The position numbers were made by a program, and so were the translations under genes. A stretch of DNA of 64,000 nucleotides from Candidatus Accumulibacter adjunctus. Lineage in GTDB: Bacteria > Pseudomonadota > Gammaproteobacteria > Burkholderiales > Rhodocyclaceae. The notes beneath the pieces are model-generated. The model was not told the DNA's origin and ran no database searches. It was given only the letters and a program-made list of their open reading frames with translations. The DNA lies in NCBI GenBank assembly GCA_000585015.1, contig JFAX01000011.1, positions 38,810 through 102,809 of the forward strand. The letters are read 5' to 3'. Positions 29,220 through 39,470 of the stretch are shown here, in pieces; the first letter of the stretch is position 1; the number at the start of each line of letters is the position of its first letter.

Positions 29220-29489
29220 ATGCGGCTCGATGAGCGGCAGCGCGCGTACTGGCGGCGCAACCTTCGCCTGACGGCGTGGCTGCTCGGCTTGTGGTTCTTC
29301 GTTTCCTTCGTCGTCAGTTTTTTTGCGCGTGAAGTCGAGCACATCCTGTTCCTTGGCATGCCGCTTGGTTTCTACATGGGAGCCCAGGGAGCACCGCTGA
29401 CCTACCTGCTGATCATCTGGTGGTACGCGCGGCGGATGAACGCGCTTGACCGTGACTACGGTGTGGAGGATGCCGAAGACGAGGACTAG
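29220..29489 (+). CDS. DUF4212 sodium/substrate symporter small subunit
   Basis: [40 protein letters not shown]...[33 protein letters not shown]. Confidence 0.9.
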   Translation: MRLDERQRAYWRRNLRLTAWLLGLWFFVSFVVSFFAREVEHILFLGMPLGFYMGAQGAPLTYLLIIWWYARRMNALDRDYGVEDAEDED

Positions 29490-29647
29490 GAACTGCACCG
29501 GCGCCATCCGCGGACGGGACTGCCGGTCGCGCGTGCTGCCCGCGGCGAGGCGCTGCCGGCACTGGCGCCGGGAGGAGCGCGCGCGATTTTCCCTGCCGCG
29601 GCGCATGGTACAATCCTCCTCCCTTCAAGGCTCGTGAGGCGTATGCG

Positions 29648-30898
29648 ATGTTTTCAGTCAAAGACACCCTGGCGCAGGTAGACCCCAAGATCTGGCAGGC
29701 CATCCAGGACGAAAACCGTCGCCAGGAAGAGCACATCGAACTGATTGCCTCGGAGAACTATGTCAGCCATGCCGTGATGGCGGCGCAGGGTTCGCAACTG
29801 ACCAACAAGTACGCCGAGGGTTATCCCGGCAAGCGCTATTACGGCGGCTGCGAGCATGTCGATGCGGCGGAACAGCTGGCGATCGAGCGATTGAAGAAGC
29901 TGTTTGGCGCCGAGGCAGCGAACGTGCAGCCCAATTCCGGTTCGCAGGCGAATCAGGCCGTACTGATGGCCTTCGCCAAACCGGGTGACACGATCATGGG
30001 AATGAGTCTGGCCGAAGGAGGCCACCTGACGCATGGCATGCCGCTCAACATGTCCGGCAAGTGGTTCAATGTCGTCGCCTACGGCCTCGACAAGCATGAG
30101 GCGATCGACTACGACAGGATGGAAGCGCTGGCGCGCGAGCACCGGCCACGCATACTGATCGCCGGTGCCTCGGCCTACTCCCTGTGCATCGATTTCGAAC
30201 GCTTCGCCGCCGTGGCGAAGGAAATCGGGGCGATCTTCATGGTCGACATGGCGCACTACGCGGGCCTCATCGCCGCCGGCTGTTATCCCAACCCGGTGCC
30301 CTGTGCCGACGTCGTCACGTCGACGACGCACAAGACGCTGCGTGGTCCCCGCGGTGGTGTCATCCTGATGAAGGCGGAACACGAGAAGGCGATCAATTCA
30401 GCGGTCTTCCCGGGGCTGCAGGGCGGTCCCCTGATGCATGTCATCGCTGCCAAGGCGGTTGCTTTCAAGGAGGCACTGACGCCGGCTTTCCGCGATTACC
30501 AGGAACAGGTTCTGGCCAACGCGCGTGTCCTGGCACGCGTCCTGGCGGAAGAGCGCGGGCTGCGCATCGTCTCGGGTCGCACCGAATCGCACGTCTTTCT
30601 CGTCGATCTGCGCGCCAAGGAGATCACCGGCAAGGACGCTGAAGCCGCTCTCGGCGCGGCGCACATCACGGTCAACAAGAACGCGATTCCGAACGACCCG
30701 CAAAAGCCTTTCGTCACGTCGGGTGTTCGCATCGGCTCGCCGGCGATGACGACACGCGGCTTTACCGAGATTGAGTCGGAGCAGGTCGCGCACCTTATCG
30801 CCGATGTCCTCGATGCACCGGCTGACGAGGCAGTCCGGCTCCGGGTGCGGGCCGAGGTCGCCACATTGTGCAGGAAGTTCCCCGTTTATGGCGGGTAG
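29648..30898 (+). CDS. glyA: serine hydroxymethyltransferase
   Basis: [44 protein letters not shown]. Confidence 0.98.
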   Translation: MFSVKDTLAQVDPKIWQAIQDENRRQEEHIELIASENYVSHAVMAAQGSQLTNKYAEGYPGKRYYGGCEHVDAAEQLAIERLKKLFGAEAANVQPNSGSQANQAVLMAFAKPGDTIMGMSLAEGGHLTHGMPLNMSGKWFNVVAYGLDKHEAIDYDRMEALAREHRPRILIAGASAYSLCIDFERFAAVAKEIGAIFMVDMAHYAGLIAAGCYPNPVPCADVVTSTTHKTLRGPRGGVILMKAEHEKAINSAVFPGLQGGPLMHVIAAKAVAFKEALTPAFRDYQEQVLANARVLARVLAEERGLRIVSGRTESHVFLVDLRAKEITGKDAEAALGAAHITVNKNAIPNDPQKPFVTSGVRIGSPAMTTRGFTEIESEQVAHLIADVLDAPADEAVRLRVRAEVATLCRKFPVYGG

Positions 30899-30903
30899 CA
30901 GCG

Positions 30904-31374
30904 ATGAAGTGCCCGTTCTGCGGTGCTGCCGAGACGACTGTCGCCGACACGCGGATCAGTGACGATGGCGACATCGTCCGCCGGCGGCGGCGGTGTCTGA
31001 AGTGCGACAAGCGCTTCACGACCCACGAACGGGCCGAGCTGCGGATGCCGCAGGTGATCAAGAAGAACGGCTCGAGGGTCGAGTTCGACCGCGAGAAGCT
31101 GGCCGCCAGTCTCGATCTGGCATTGCGCAAGCGGCCGGTGAGCAGCCAGGCGGTCGAGGCGGCGATCAGCCGCATCGAGGAAAAGCTGCTCGCACTCGGC
31201 GAGCGTGAGGTGGCTTCAGACAAGCTCGGCGAGATGGTGATGCGTGAGTTGAAGAAGCTCGACAAGGTGGCGTACGTCCGCTTTGCCTCGGTCTATCGGA
31301 ATTTCGAGGACGTGGACGAGTTCTCCAAGGTCATCCGTGAGGTCTCGCGGTCGGCCCAGCCGCTCGGTCGCTGA
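30904..31374 (+). CDS. nrdR: transcriptional repressor NrdR
   Basis: [42 protein letters not shown]. Confidence 0.98.
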   Translation: MKCPFCGAAETTVADTRISDDGDIVRRRRRCLKCDKRFTTHERAELRMPQVIKKNGSRVEFDREKLAASLDLALRKRPVSSQAVEAAISRIEEKLLALGEREVASDKLGEMVMRELKKLDKVAYVRFASVYRNFEDVDEFSKVIREVSRSAQPLGR

Positions 31375-32483
31375 TGCAACCCGCGTTCAGCGCGGCGGAT
31401 CATGAGTTCATGGCGCGAGCGCTGCGCCTTGCCGAGCGCGGCCTGCTGACGACCACGCCGAATCCGCGCGTTGGTTGTGTCATCGTGCGCGATCGACAGG
31501 TCGTCGGCGAAGGCTGGCATGTGCGGGCCGGCGGCCCGCATGCCGAAGTGCATGCGCTGCGGGAGGCTGGCGACAAGGCCCGTGGCGCCACCGCCTTCGT
31601 TACCCTGGAGCCCTGCAGCCATCACGGCCGTACGCCCCCTTGCGCCGAGACTCTGTTGGCGGCCGGCGTGCACCGGGTCGTCGCCGCCATCGAGGATCCG
31701 AATCCGCTGGTTGCCGGTCGCGGGCTGGCGGCCCTGCGACAGGCGGGCGTGCGCGCCGAATGTGGTTTGCTCGCCGACGCGGCGCGGGAACTCAACATCG
31801 GCTTCGTCAGCCGCATGACACGCGGCCGACCGTGGCTGCGGCTGAAGCTCGCCGCCAGCCTGGACGGCAAGACGGCGCTGTGCAACGGCGCCAGCCAATG
31901 GCTGACCGGCCCGGCCGCGCGGCAGGACGGTCATCGCTGGCGGGCACGCGCCTGCGCGATCCTGACCGGCAGTGGCAGCGTGCGGGCGGACGATCCGCAG
32001 CTCAACGTCCGCGGGATCGCGGAACTGCCCACCGAGATCGTCCGGCAGCCGCTGCGGATCGTCGTCGACAGTCGCCTCGAGGTCTCGCCGGACGCGCGGG
32101 TGCTGCAGGGTGGTGGCACCCTGGTCGTTGCTGCAGTGACTGACCGTGCCCGCAGCGCGGCGCTCGCCGAGTTGGGCGTCGAAGTCCTGCTGCTGCCCGG
32201 TTCGGACGGCCGGGTCGATCTGCGCGCACTGCTTGCCGAACTGGCCCGGCGCGGCATCAACGAACTGCACGTCGAAGCCGGCTTCGTACTCAGCGGCGCC
32301 TTGCTGCAGGCGGGCCTGGTCGATGAACTGCTGCTCTATCTGGCGCCTTGTCTCGTCGGCGATCTGGCGCGCGGAATGTTCGCTCTGCCGCAGCTCGAGT
32401 CGCTGGCCGGCAGGAAGCAGCTGCTCATTCGCGACGTTCGCCTGCTGTCTCAGGATCTGCGGCTGCTGGCGCGTTTCAGCTGA
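31374..32483 (+). CDS. ribD: bifunctional riboflavin deaminase/reductase
   Basis: HAEVHALREAGDKARGATAFVTLEPCSHHGRTPPCAE. Confidence 0.97.
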   Translation: MQPAFSAADHEFMARALRLAERGLLTTTPNPRVGCVIVRDRQVVGEGWHVRAGGPHAEVHALREAGDKARGATAFVTLEPCSHHGRTPPCAETLLAAGVHRVVAAIEDPNPLVAGRGLAALRQAGVRAECGLLADAARELNIGFVSRMTRGRPWLRLKLAASLDGKTALCNGASQWLTGPAARQDGHRWRARACAILTGSGSVRADDPQLNVRGIAELPTEIVRQPLRIVVDSRLEVSPDARVLQGGGTLVVAAVTDRARSAALAELGVEVLLLPGSDGRVDLRALLAELARRGINELHVEAGFVLSGALLQAGLVDELLLYLAPCLVGDLARGMFALPQLESLAGRKQLLIRDVRLLSQDLRLLARFS

Positions 32484-33234
32484 GCGTCGACGGTGCGCAG
32501 ACCGCGCACCGGGGATCACGCCCGAAGCGGACACTGCGCCAGTCCATCGTCAGGCCATCAAGCAACCACAACCGCCCGAGAGTGACCTCGCCGGCGCCGG
32601 CAATCAGCTTGAGCGCTTCGGCTGCCTGCATCGTGCCAATGATGCCGGTGAGCGGTGCAAAGACGCCCATCACGGCGCAGCGCGGCTCGTCGGCTTCGCC
32701 TGTTTCCGGAAACAGGCAGTTGTAGCAGGGGCCGTCGCCACGACGGCTGTCAAAGACCGCGAACTGGCCGGCGAAGCGGATGGCTGCACCCGACACCAGT
32801 GGTTTGCGATGGCTGACGCAGGCCCGATTGACGGCGTGCCGCGTGGCAAAGTTGTCGCTGCAGTCGAGCACGACGTCGGCGTCGGCGACCAGCGCTGCCA
32901 GTGCACCGCCGCTGACGCGTTGGGGTACCACTTCGACGTGGATCTCGGGGTTGATGCCGTGCAGTGCCGTCTGGCCGGAGGCAACCTTGCTCTGGCCGAG
33001 GCGCTCTTCGCTGTGCAGAATCTGGCGCTGCAGGTTGGTCAGGTCGACGGTGTCGCCGTCGGCCAGGGTGATCCGGCCAACGCCGGCGGAGGCCAGATAG
33101 AGCGCTGCCGGCGAGCCGAGTCCGCCGGCACCGATGATCAGCGCGCTCGCATCGACCAGGCGCTGCTGCCCGGCGATGCCGATCTCGTCGAGCAGGATGT
33201 GTCGGCTGTAGCGCAGCAACTGCCGGTCGTTCAT
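32476..33234 (-). CDS. moeB: HesA/MoeB/ThiF family adenylyltransferase
   Basis: MNDRQLLRYSRHILLDEIGIAGQQRLVDASALIIGAGGLGSPAALYLASAGVG. Confidence 0.92.
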   Translation of the reverse strand: MNDRQLLRYSRHILLDEIGIAGQQRLVDASALIIGAGGLGSPAALYLASAGVGRITLADGDTVDLTNLQRQILHSEERLGQSKVASGQTALHGINPEIHVEVVPQRVSGGALAALVADADVVLDCSDNFATRHAVNRACVSHRKPLVSGAAIRFAGQFAVFDSRRGDGPCYNCLFPETGEADEPRCAVMGVFAPLTGIIGTMQAAEALKLIAGAGEVTLGRLWLLDGLTMDWRSVRFGRDPRCAVCAPSTLS

Positions 33235-33245
33235 CGCGCGGGAGC

Positions 33246-33665
33246 TTACTTGTACTCTCGCCACTCCGGCGGCGTGTCGTCGTGGTCACCGTGTGGGTGG
33301 CGCTCCCAGGCATGGGTATAGGCCTGCGACTGCGAGCGCTTCAGCGGCCGTGCCGGGGTCTGCAGATTGTGCAACTGGGTTTCCTCGACGTAGTGGATCA
33401 GTGCCCGCACCATCTTGCTCAGCAGGGTGTTGTCGAGGTGGTGGCCGCGCTCTTCCAAGGACGTCTCGAGTTCCTGCAGCGAGTGTTGCCGCAGGTCATA
33501 GGCGACGACGATCTCGCGCTGCTGCTCGTGCGGTTCGACGAGCAACTGCTCGAGGCTGTCGAGGTAGGCGGCAGCCTCGGGGATCTGCCCAGGTGGGAGC
33601 CGCGCGAACACGATGGTCCGCTGCTTGCGGATCGGTGGTGGGGCTGGCGCAGCCGGTCGTTTCAC
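33246..33665 (-). CDS. conserved hypothetical protein
   Basis: 139 aa ORF between moeB-like and ctp genes on the same strand; coherent acidic/basic composition. Confidence 0.5.
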   Translation of the reverse strand: MKRPAAPAPPPIRKQRTIVFARLPPGQIPEAAAYLDSLEQLLVEPHEQQREIVVAYDLRQHSLQELETSLEERGHHLDNTLLSKMVRALIHYVEETQLHNLQTPARPLKRSQSQAYTHAWERHPHGDHDDTPPEWREYK

Positions 33666-33687
33666 CTTCGCTGTCCACCGGCGCGAG

Positions 33688-35121
33688 TCAGCGCGCCGTC
33701 TTCATGATCTGCATGCCCTTGAGCAGGTTGAGTGCCTGATTGAGCTGGTAGTCCTTCTTCGACGCCAGTTCACGGCTGGGCATTTCGGCAGCCTCGTCGG
33801 CATCGTCCTTCGGCACGCTGCCCTTCGGCTTCGCCGGCGCCACCGGCTTGGCGGGTTTCGCCGGCGCTTCCTTGGCCGGCGTACTGCCTTCCTTGTCGTT
33901 GTCGAGATGGTGCTCGAGGTTGGCTTCGCGCAAGCGCTCGGCCGAGGTGCCGTTGGCGCTCTCCTCGACGACGATGTCCGGGACGATCCCCTTGGCCTGG
34001 ATCGAGCGGCCGGACGGCGTGTAATAGCGCGCGGTCGTCAGCTTGATCGCCGTGTTGCCCGGCAGCGGCAGGACGGTCTGCACGGACCCCTTGCCGAAGG
34101 TGGTGGTGCCGAGGACGACGGCGCGCTTGTGGTCCTGCAACGCGCCGGCGACGATCTCGGAAGCCGACGCCGAGCCACCATTGACGAGTACCACCATCGG
34201 CACGGAACGCGCCTCCGGCGGCAGGTTCCGGATGTAATCGTCCCGGCTGCCACGCAGGTAGTCGCTCGGCGAGGTCGAATACCGGTGCTTGGCATCGGGT
34301 GCGCGGCCGTCGGTCGAGGTGACCAGGGTTTCCGGCGGCAGGAAGGCCGCGGAAACTCCGACGGCACTGTTGAGGAGGCCGCCGGGGTCGTTGCGCAGGT
34401 CGAGTACCAAACCCTTCAGTGGCCCATTCCGGAAGAGGTCGTTGAGGTGCTTGACCACCGCCGCGCCCGTGTTCTCCTGGAACGAAGTGATGCGCAGGTA
34501 GCCGTAACCGTCCTCGACCAGTTTCGACTTGACGCTCTGCACCTTGATCACTTCACGCGTCAGGGTGACATTGATCGGTTTTGCCTCCCCCTTGCGGACG
34601 ATCGACAGCCTGATCTGCGACTTCGGCTTGCCGCGCATGCGTTTGACGGCCTCCGTCAGCGTCAGTCCCTTGACGAGGGTGTCGTCGATCTTGAAGATCA
34701 GGTCACCGGTCTTGATGCCCGCCCGGTACGCTGGCGTGTCCTCGATCGGCGAGACGACCTTGACGAGGCCGTCTTCCATGCCCACCTCGATGCCGATGCC
34801 GCCAAATTCGCCCTGCGTTCCGACTTGCAGATCCTTGAACGCGTCGGCGTCAAGGTAGCTCGAGTGCGGGTCGAGGTTGGAGAGCATGCCGCTGATGGCG
34901 TGCGTGATCAGTTTCTTGTCCTCGACCGGCTCGACGTAGCCGCTCTTGATGGCGTTGAAGACTTCCGCAAAGGTGCGCAGTTCCTCGATGGGCAGGCTGG
35001 CGCGTGTTTCCTTGTCAGCGATCGCCGAAAACTGCAGGCTGATCAGCACGCCGCCCAGCAACCCCGCGCCGACCAATCCGGCCTGTCTCAACTTGCCCAT
35101 TCGTCTCACTCCAGTGCGCAT
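33688..35121 (-). CDS. S41 family C-terminal processing peptidase
   Basis: PDZ GIGIEVGMEDGLVKVVSPIEDTPAYRAGIKTGDLI; LVNGGSASASEIVAGALQDHKRAVVLGTTTFGKGSVQT; start uncertain. Confidence 0.94.
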   Translation of the reverse strand: MRTGVRRMGKLRQAGLVGAGLLGGVLISLQFSAIADKETRASLPIEELRTFAEVFNAIKSGYVEPVEDKKLITHAISGMLSNLDPHSSYLDADAFKDLQVGTQGEFGGIGIEVGMEDGLVKVVSPIEDTPAYRAGIKTGDLIFKIDDTLVKGLTLTEAVKRMRGKPKSQIRLSIVRKGEAKPINVTLTREVIKVQSVKSKLVEDGYGYLRITSFQENTGAAVVKHLNDLFRNGPLKGLVLDLRNDPGGLLNSAVGVSAAFLPPETLVTSTDGRAPDAKHRYSTSPSDYLRGSRDDYIRNLPPEARSVPMVVLVNGGSASASEIVAGALQDHKRAVVLGTTTFGKGSVQTVLPLPGNTAIKLTTARYYTPSGRSIQAKGIVPDIVVEESANGTSAERLREANLEHHLDNDKEGSTPAKEAPAKPAKPVAPAKPKGSVPKDDADEAAEMPSRELASKKDYQLNQALNLLKGMQIMKTAR

Positions 35122-35248
35122 CATCTTGTGTGCGTCGCCGATGGGTGGGCAGAAACCGTGCTCAAGCCCGCTGGCTGCTGCACAGGGGGGGTTCTGCTCG
35201 CCCATGCCCGTCGTCCGGGCCCGCTGGCGACGGGTTGTCAACAGGCCT

Positions 35249-36670
35249 TCAGTGCCTGGCGCCGACCCAGGCCATCGGATCGAGCGGTCTGCCCTGATGG
35301 CGCAGCTCGAAGTATAAACCGGATTCCGGATTGCCACCGCTGTTGCCGACGGTGGCGATCACCTCGCCCAAACGCGCTTCCTCGCCGACGTTCTTCAACA
35401 GCGACTCGTTGTTGGCATAGATCGACAGGTAGCCGCCGCCATGATCGACGATCATCAGGTTGCCGAAGCCGCGCATCCATTCGGCGAAGACGACCTTGCC
35501 GGCGGCGATGCTGCGCACCTCACTGCCATTGCTGGCCAGGATGAACAGGCCCTTCCAGTTGCTCCCCTCCTGTCGCGTGGTGCCAAAGCGATTGCTGACG
35601 GATCCTCGCGTCGGCAGGCGCAACTGTCCCTTCAGACGCGCCAGGCCAGCGGCGCCAGTCGTCGAGGACGCTTCCTCGGCACGACTTGCCGCCGCTGGCG
35701 ACACCGCGCGCGTGTCGCCGGCAGCGGCTTCCGCCGGCGATGCCGGCTCGCGGGCTTCGGGGGATCTTGCCGGCTCGCGCCGCTGCGCTTCACGGCGGGC
35801 GTCGCCCGCCTGCGCGGCAAGGATTCGCGCCAGTCGGTCGACGAGTTCAGCCAAGCGCCTCTCATCGCGCTGCAGGCTGCCGATCTCCCGCCGCTGTGCG
35901 GCGATCTGCTCCGAAACCTTGGCAAGAGCCAGTTGCCGCTGCTGTCGTTGCGCAATCAACCGGGCATGCTCCTCTCGCTGCCGGGCCTCGCTGGTGGCGA
36001 TCAGATCGGCCTGTTGGCGGGTCTCGCGGGCGAGCGCCTGCTGGCGCTGCAAGTTCGCCTCGATGTCGCGCAGGATCTCGCGCCGTGCACGGCCGATCAT
36101 CTCGAGATAGTGGAGGTCGCGCGCCAGCTGGTTCGGGTCATCGCCGTTGAGGAACATGCGCACTGGATCGGGATTGCCCCGCAGGTACTGTCGGTGCAGG
36201 AGGCGTGCCAGTTGCTCCTGCTGCGCGTTGAGTACCCGGCCGAGATCACCCGACTGCCTTTCCAGTTCGTTGAGGCGAGCCCGCAGTCTCTCGGTCTCGC
36301 TCCCCGTTTCGTGCAGTTGGCGTTGGGTGGCCGAGATGGCGCGCTCCGCTTCCTGCAACTGATCGACGGCGTCCCTGCGCGAACCTTCGGCGGCGCTCAT
36401 CTGCCGGCGAAGCGCTTCGATCTGGCTGCGCAGCGACTTCAGGTTGCCTTGCTTTTCAGCCACCTCGCCAGCGGCCGCCGGGTCCACGCCGGCCGCCGGG
36501 TGACGACTGCCGGCCATCGCTGCCGGCACCAGAGCGCCGAGCAGCAGGGCGAGGAGGCCCAGGCAGCGCCAGTTCGAGGCTGCGAAGGCGGCGGGCGCTT
36601 CGCTCCTGGCCGTCGTCGCTCGGCTGTTCGGCCCCGCTCTCGCCTGCCGACAGCCGCTCGAGGTGACCAT
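35249..36670 (-). CDS. murein hydrolase activator EnvC-like (coiled coil + M23/LytM domain)
   Basis: coiled coil, then LMIVDHGGGYLSIYANNESLLKNVGEEARLGEVIATVGNSGGNPESGLYFELRHQGRPLDP. Confidence 0.92.
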   Translation of the reverse strand: MVTSSGCRQARAGPNSRATTARSEAPAAFAASNWRCLGLLALLLGALVPAAMAGSRHPAAGVDPAAAGEVAEKQGNLKSLRSQIEALRRQMSAAEGSRRDAVDQLQEAERAISATQRQLHETGSETERLRARLNELERQSGDLGRVLNAQQEQLARLLHRQYLRGNPDPVRMFLNGDDPNQLARDLHYLEMIGRARREILRDIEANLQRQQALARETRQQADLIATSEARQREEHARLIAQRQQRQLALAKVSEQIAAQRREIGSLQRDERRLAELVDRLARILAAQAGDARREAQRREPARSPEAREPASPAEAAAGDTRAVSPAAASRAEEASSTTGAAGLARLKGQLRLPTRGSVSNRFGTTRQEGSNWKGLFILASNGSEVRSIAAGKVVFAEWMRGFGNLMIVDHGGGYLSIYANNESLLKNVGEEARLGEVIATVGNSGGNPESGLYFELRHQGRPLDPMAWVGARH

Positions 36671-36856
36671 CGCGCTGCCTTGTTCGCGCCGGAAACTTTC
36701 GTCGGTGGTGCGCGAGAAGCGCTCGTGGGTCGGTCTGATGCTCGCCAATGAACGAAGCCGGTCCTGCAGGAACGTGAGAAGGCTGTGCCCGAACGCCGAC
36801 GCGAGGCGCCGCAAGCCGCCGAAATGCGGGGGCACTCCGTAGATCAGGCTTTTCTT

Positions 36857-36875
36857 TTATAATGCGCGATTATAA
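36857..36875. promoter_or_regulatory. AT-rich inverted repeat overlapping a TATAAT -10 upstream of the ArsR gene
   Basis: TTATAAT-gcgcg-ATTATAA; likely autoregulatory operator. Confidence 0.6.
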
Positions 36876-36899
36876 GATAAACGGCGATGCTGGCGAGAC

Positions 36900-37208
36900 G
36901 TGCCCATCAAGACGAGTCTGATCGACAAGCAGGAGCACATCGAGCAAGCGGCACGCGCGCTGAAATCGATCTCGCACCCGTTGCGCCTGAAGATCCTGTG
37001 CGTGATCGGGGACCAGGAGGCATGCGTGCAGGAGATCGTCGAGGCGGTTGGCACCTCGCAGAGCAACATCTCGCAACATCTCGCGATTCTGCGCGAAAAA
37101 GGTATATTGCTTGCCCGCAAGGAGGCCCACCGTGTCTTTTATCGGGTCGGCGATGAGCGGACATTGCAGCTCATCGGCATGATGCGCGAGGTATTCTGCG
37201 GCGGCTAA
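36900..37208 (+). CDS. ArsR/SmtB family regulator, YgaV/BigR/SqrR-like Cys arrangement (GTG start)
   Basis: ALKSISHPLRLKILCVIGDQEACVQEIVEAVGTSQSNISQHLAILREKGIL...MMREVFCGG. Confidence 0.85.
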   Translation: MPIKTSLIDKQEHIEQAARALKSISHPLRLKILCVIGDQEACVQEIVEAVGTSQSNISQHLAILREKGILLARKEAHRVFYRVGDERTLQLIGMMREVFCGG

Positions 37209-37290
37209 GGCGGCAGCTTGGTGCCCCGCTTCAAGCCATCGCCTGCCAGCGCCTCTTGCGTCTGGTGGTCGCCATCGGTATCTGGAGCCT

Positions 37291-37713
37291 GTGTTGGAAT
37301 TCGTACAACAGAACATCTTTCTCATTGCCATCGCAATAGTCAGCGGCGGCATGTTGCTGGTGCTGACGTTCCGCCGCCCGGGCGGAGCGAAAGCGGTCAC
37401 GGCGAGTGAGGCGACGATGCTGATCAACCGCGAGAGCGCGCAGGTGATCGACATCCGCGACCCGAATGAGTACATCGCCGGGCATCTCGTCGACTCGCGC
37501 AACATTCCGGCGGCTTCGTTGGCGGAGCGTGCTGGCGAACTCGAGCAGTTCAAGGAGAAGCCGTTGATTCTCGTCTGCCAGTCCGGAGCGCGGTCGCAGG
37601 TGGCCTGCGGGACGCTTGGCAAACTGGGCTTCGTACGCGTGCACAATCTGGAAGGGGGTATCGCCGCGTGGGGCGAGGCCGGGCTGCCGCTGAAGAAGGG
37701 GGCGCGTCGATGA
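37291..37713 (+). CDS. membrane-anchored rhodanese-like protein (GTG start)
   Basis: N-terminal TM; VIDIRDPNEYIAGHLVDSRNIPA...LILVCQSGARSQ. Confidence 0.92.
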   Translation: MLEFVQQNIFLIAIAIVSGGMLLVLTFRRPGGAKAVTASEATMLINRESAQVIDIRDPNEYIAGHLVDSRNIPAASLAERAGELEQFKEKPLILVCQSGARSQVACGTLGKLGFVRVHNLEGGIAAWGEAGLPLKKGARR

Positions 37714-37985
37714 GCGTTCGGGTGCCGGTGCTGATGTACTCGACGGCGGTCTGCCCCTACTGCATCCGCGCCGAACAACTCCTCCGCGCCCGGGGCGTCG
37801 CCGAGATCGAGAAGGTGCGGATCGATCTCGATCCCGAACGGCGCAGCGAAATGCAGGTACGGACTGGCCGACGCACCGTGCCGCAGATCTTCATTGGCGC
37901 AACACACGTTGGCGGTGCCGACGACTTGGTTGCACTCGATCGTTCCGGCAAGCTGCTGCCACTCCTCGCCGGCGAGAGTGCCTGA
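37710..37985 (+). CDS. grxC: glutaredoxin 3
   Basis: VLMYSTAVCPYCIRAEQLLRARGV...RRTVPQIFIGATHVGGADDLVAL. Confidence 0.95.
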   Translation: MSVRVPVLMYSTAVCPYCIRAEQLLRARGVAEIEKVRIDLDPERRSEMQVRTGRRTVPQIFIGATHVGGADDLVALDRSGKLLPLLAGESA

Positions 37986-38039
37986 GCCCTGGTTGCCGGG
38001 TTTCGTTGATCCATTTTCTACCCTTGGCCGAAAGCTACC

Positions 38040-38507
38040 ATGAGCGAACAAGAAAACCCCGTATTTGCAATCGAGAAGATCTATATCAAGGATTTCTCGC
38101 TGGAGGTGCCCAATGCGCCCCAGATTTTTCTCGAGCGCGAGTCACCCCAGGTCGGCATCCAGTTGCAGAGCAATGCGCAGGCTATCGGCGAAGGAATCTT
38201 CGAGGTCACGCTGACCACCACCGTGACCTCCAAGATCGGGGAGAAGACCGTATTCCTCGTCGAGGTTGGGCAGGCGGGCATCTTTCGCGTGCAGAACGTG
38301 CCAAGCGAGAACATGGATCCGCTGCTGTCGATCGCCTGTCCCAACATCCTCTTCCCGTACGCGCGCGAGGCGGTGTCCGATGCCGTCACTCGTGCTGGCT
38401 TCGCGCCCGTGATGCTGCAGCCGGTGAACTTCGAAGCGCTCTACATGTCTCGCCTGCAACAGCAGCAGGAAGCGGCCGGTGGTGCGGCCGGCGAGGCGAC
38501 GGCCTGA
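38040..38507 (+). CDS. secB: protein-export chaperone SecB
   Basis: FAIEKIYIKDFSLEVPNAPQIFLE...CPNILFPYAREAVSDAVTRAGFAPVMLQPVNFEALY. Confidence 0.97.
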   Translation: MSEQENPVFAIEKIYIKDFSLEVPNAPQIFLERESPQVGIQLQSNAQAIGEGIFEVTLTTTVTSKIGEKTVFLVEVGQAGIFRVQNVPSENMDPLLSIACPNILFPYAREAVSDAVTRAGFAPVMLQPVNFEALYMSRLQQQQEAAGGAAGEATA

Positions 38508-38510
38508 GCC

Positions 38511-38945
38511 ATGCCGCGCTTGCTCGGCGCGTTGCTTGCGGCCGGTCTGGCGGCGCCAGCGTTGGCCATCGAGTATCGCACCGTCGACGTGCCGACCGTC
38601 CTTTATGACGCGCCGTCGCAGAGGGGGGGCAAGTCGTTCGTCATCCGGCGCGGGACCCCGGTCGAACTCGTGGTCAACCTCGAAGGATGGTCAAAGGTGC
38701 GTGATGCCGATGGCGGGTTGGCCTGGATCGAGGCAAAGCACCTCGTCAAGCGGCGGACTGTCATCGTCACCACGCCGCGCGCCCAGATCCGGCTGAGTCC
38801 CGAGGAGTCGGCACCCATCGCCTTTGAGGCGGCCAGAAATGTGTCGCTGAACTTTCTCGAGACCGCCCCGGGTGGTTGGGTCAAGGTGCGTCATCGCGAC
38901 GGCGAAACGGGCTTCGTGCGCGCCAACCAGGTCTGGGGCCTGTGA
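38511..38945 (+). CDS. SH3-like domain exported protein
   Basis: Signal peptide; VDVPTVLYDAPSQRGGKSFVIRRGTPVELVVNLEGWSKVRDADGGLAWIEAKHL. Confidence 0.85.
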   Translation: MPRLLGALLAAGLAAPALAIEYRTVDVPTVLYDAPSQRGGKSFVIRRGTPVELVVNLEGWSKVRDADGGLAWIEAKHLVKRRTVIVTTPRAQIRLSPEESAPIAFEAARNVSLNFLETAPGGWVKVRHRDGETGFVRANQVWGL

Positions 38946-39470
38946 GCTGACGGTCCGTCGCATTGTAGCTGGTCGAGCCGACGGGCGGCCGGTCGCGATT
39001 GCCGGGCTTCCTTCCCTGCTGCTGGCCGTTGGTGCTCGCGCGCCGAGTCTGCGTCTCGGCTTCGCGCGGCCTGCGATCCCCGTTTGACGAGACGCATTGC
39101 CCGCCGCGGAACATGCCGTTCCTGCGGTCGCGTCTGTCTTCACCGACGGTCCATTTCCTGCCCGTGCGCCGCACCCGGCGGCACCAACTGTGCCGGATCC
39201 TCGGGACAAGGGCGATCGTCGGTGCTGCGCCTGCCACGCGCCGCTATTCACCCGTTCCCCGCTGACCGCGCGGTCACACCCTGGGTCATCCTCGGTACGG
39301 GCCGGTCGAGGCCCGGTTGCGCCATCGAACCGCAATGTGGGCCTGCGATGCTGCGGCGGCCGTCCGCTCGGTGTCGATCGAGCAGCGCGCGCAGGTGTTT
39401 GCGGCAAGCGGGCATGAAACGTGCTTGCCCACTCCGTGCGTTTCTTGTTTCAAAGGAGGTATGCACGAAC

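Noticed and set aside
29490-29647. Possible riboswitch or leader upstream of glyA
   Set aside because: Only a TACAAT-like -10 is visible; no recognised aptamer structure
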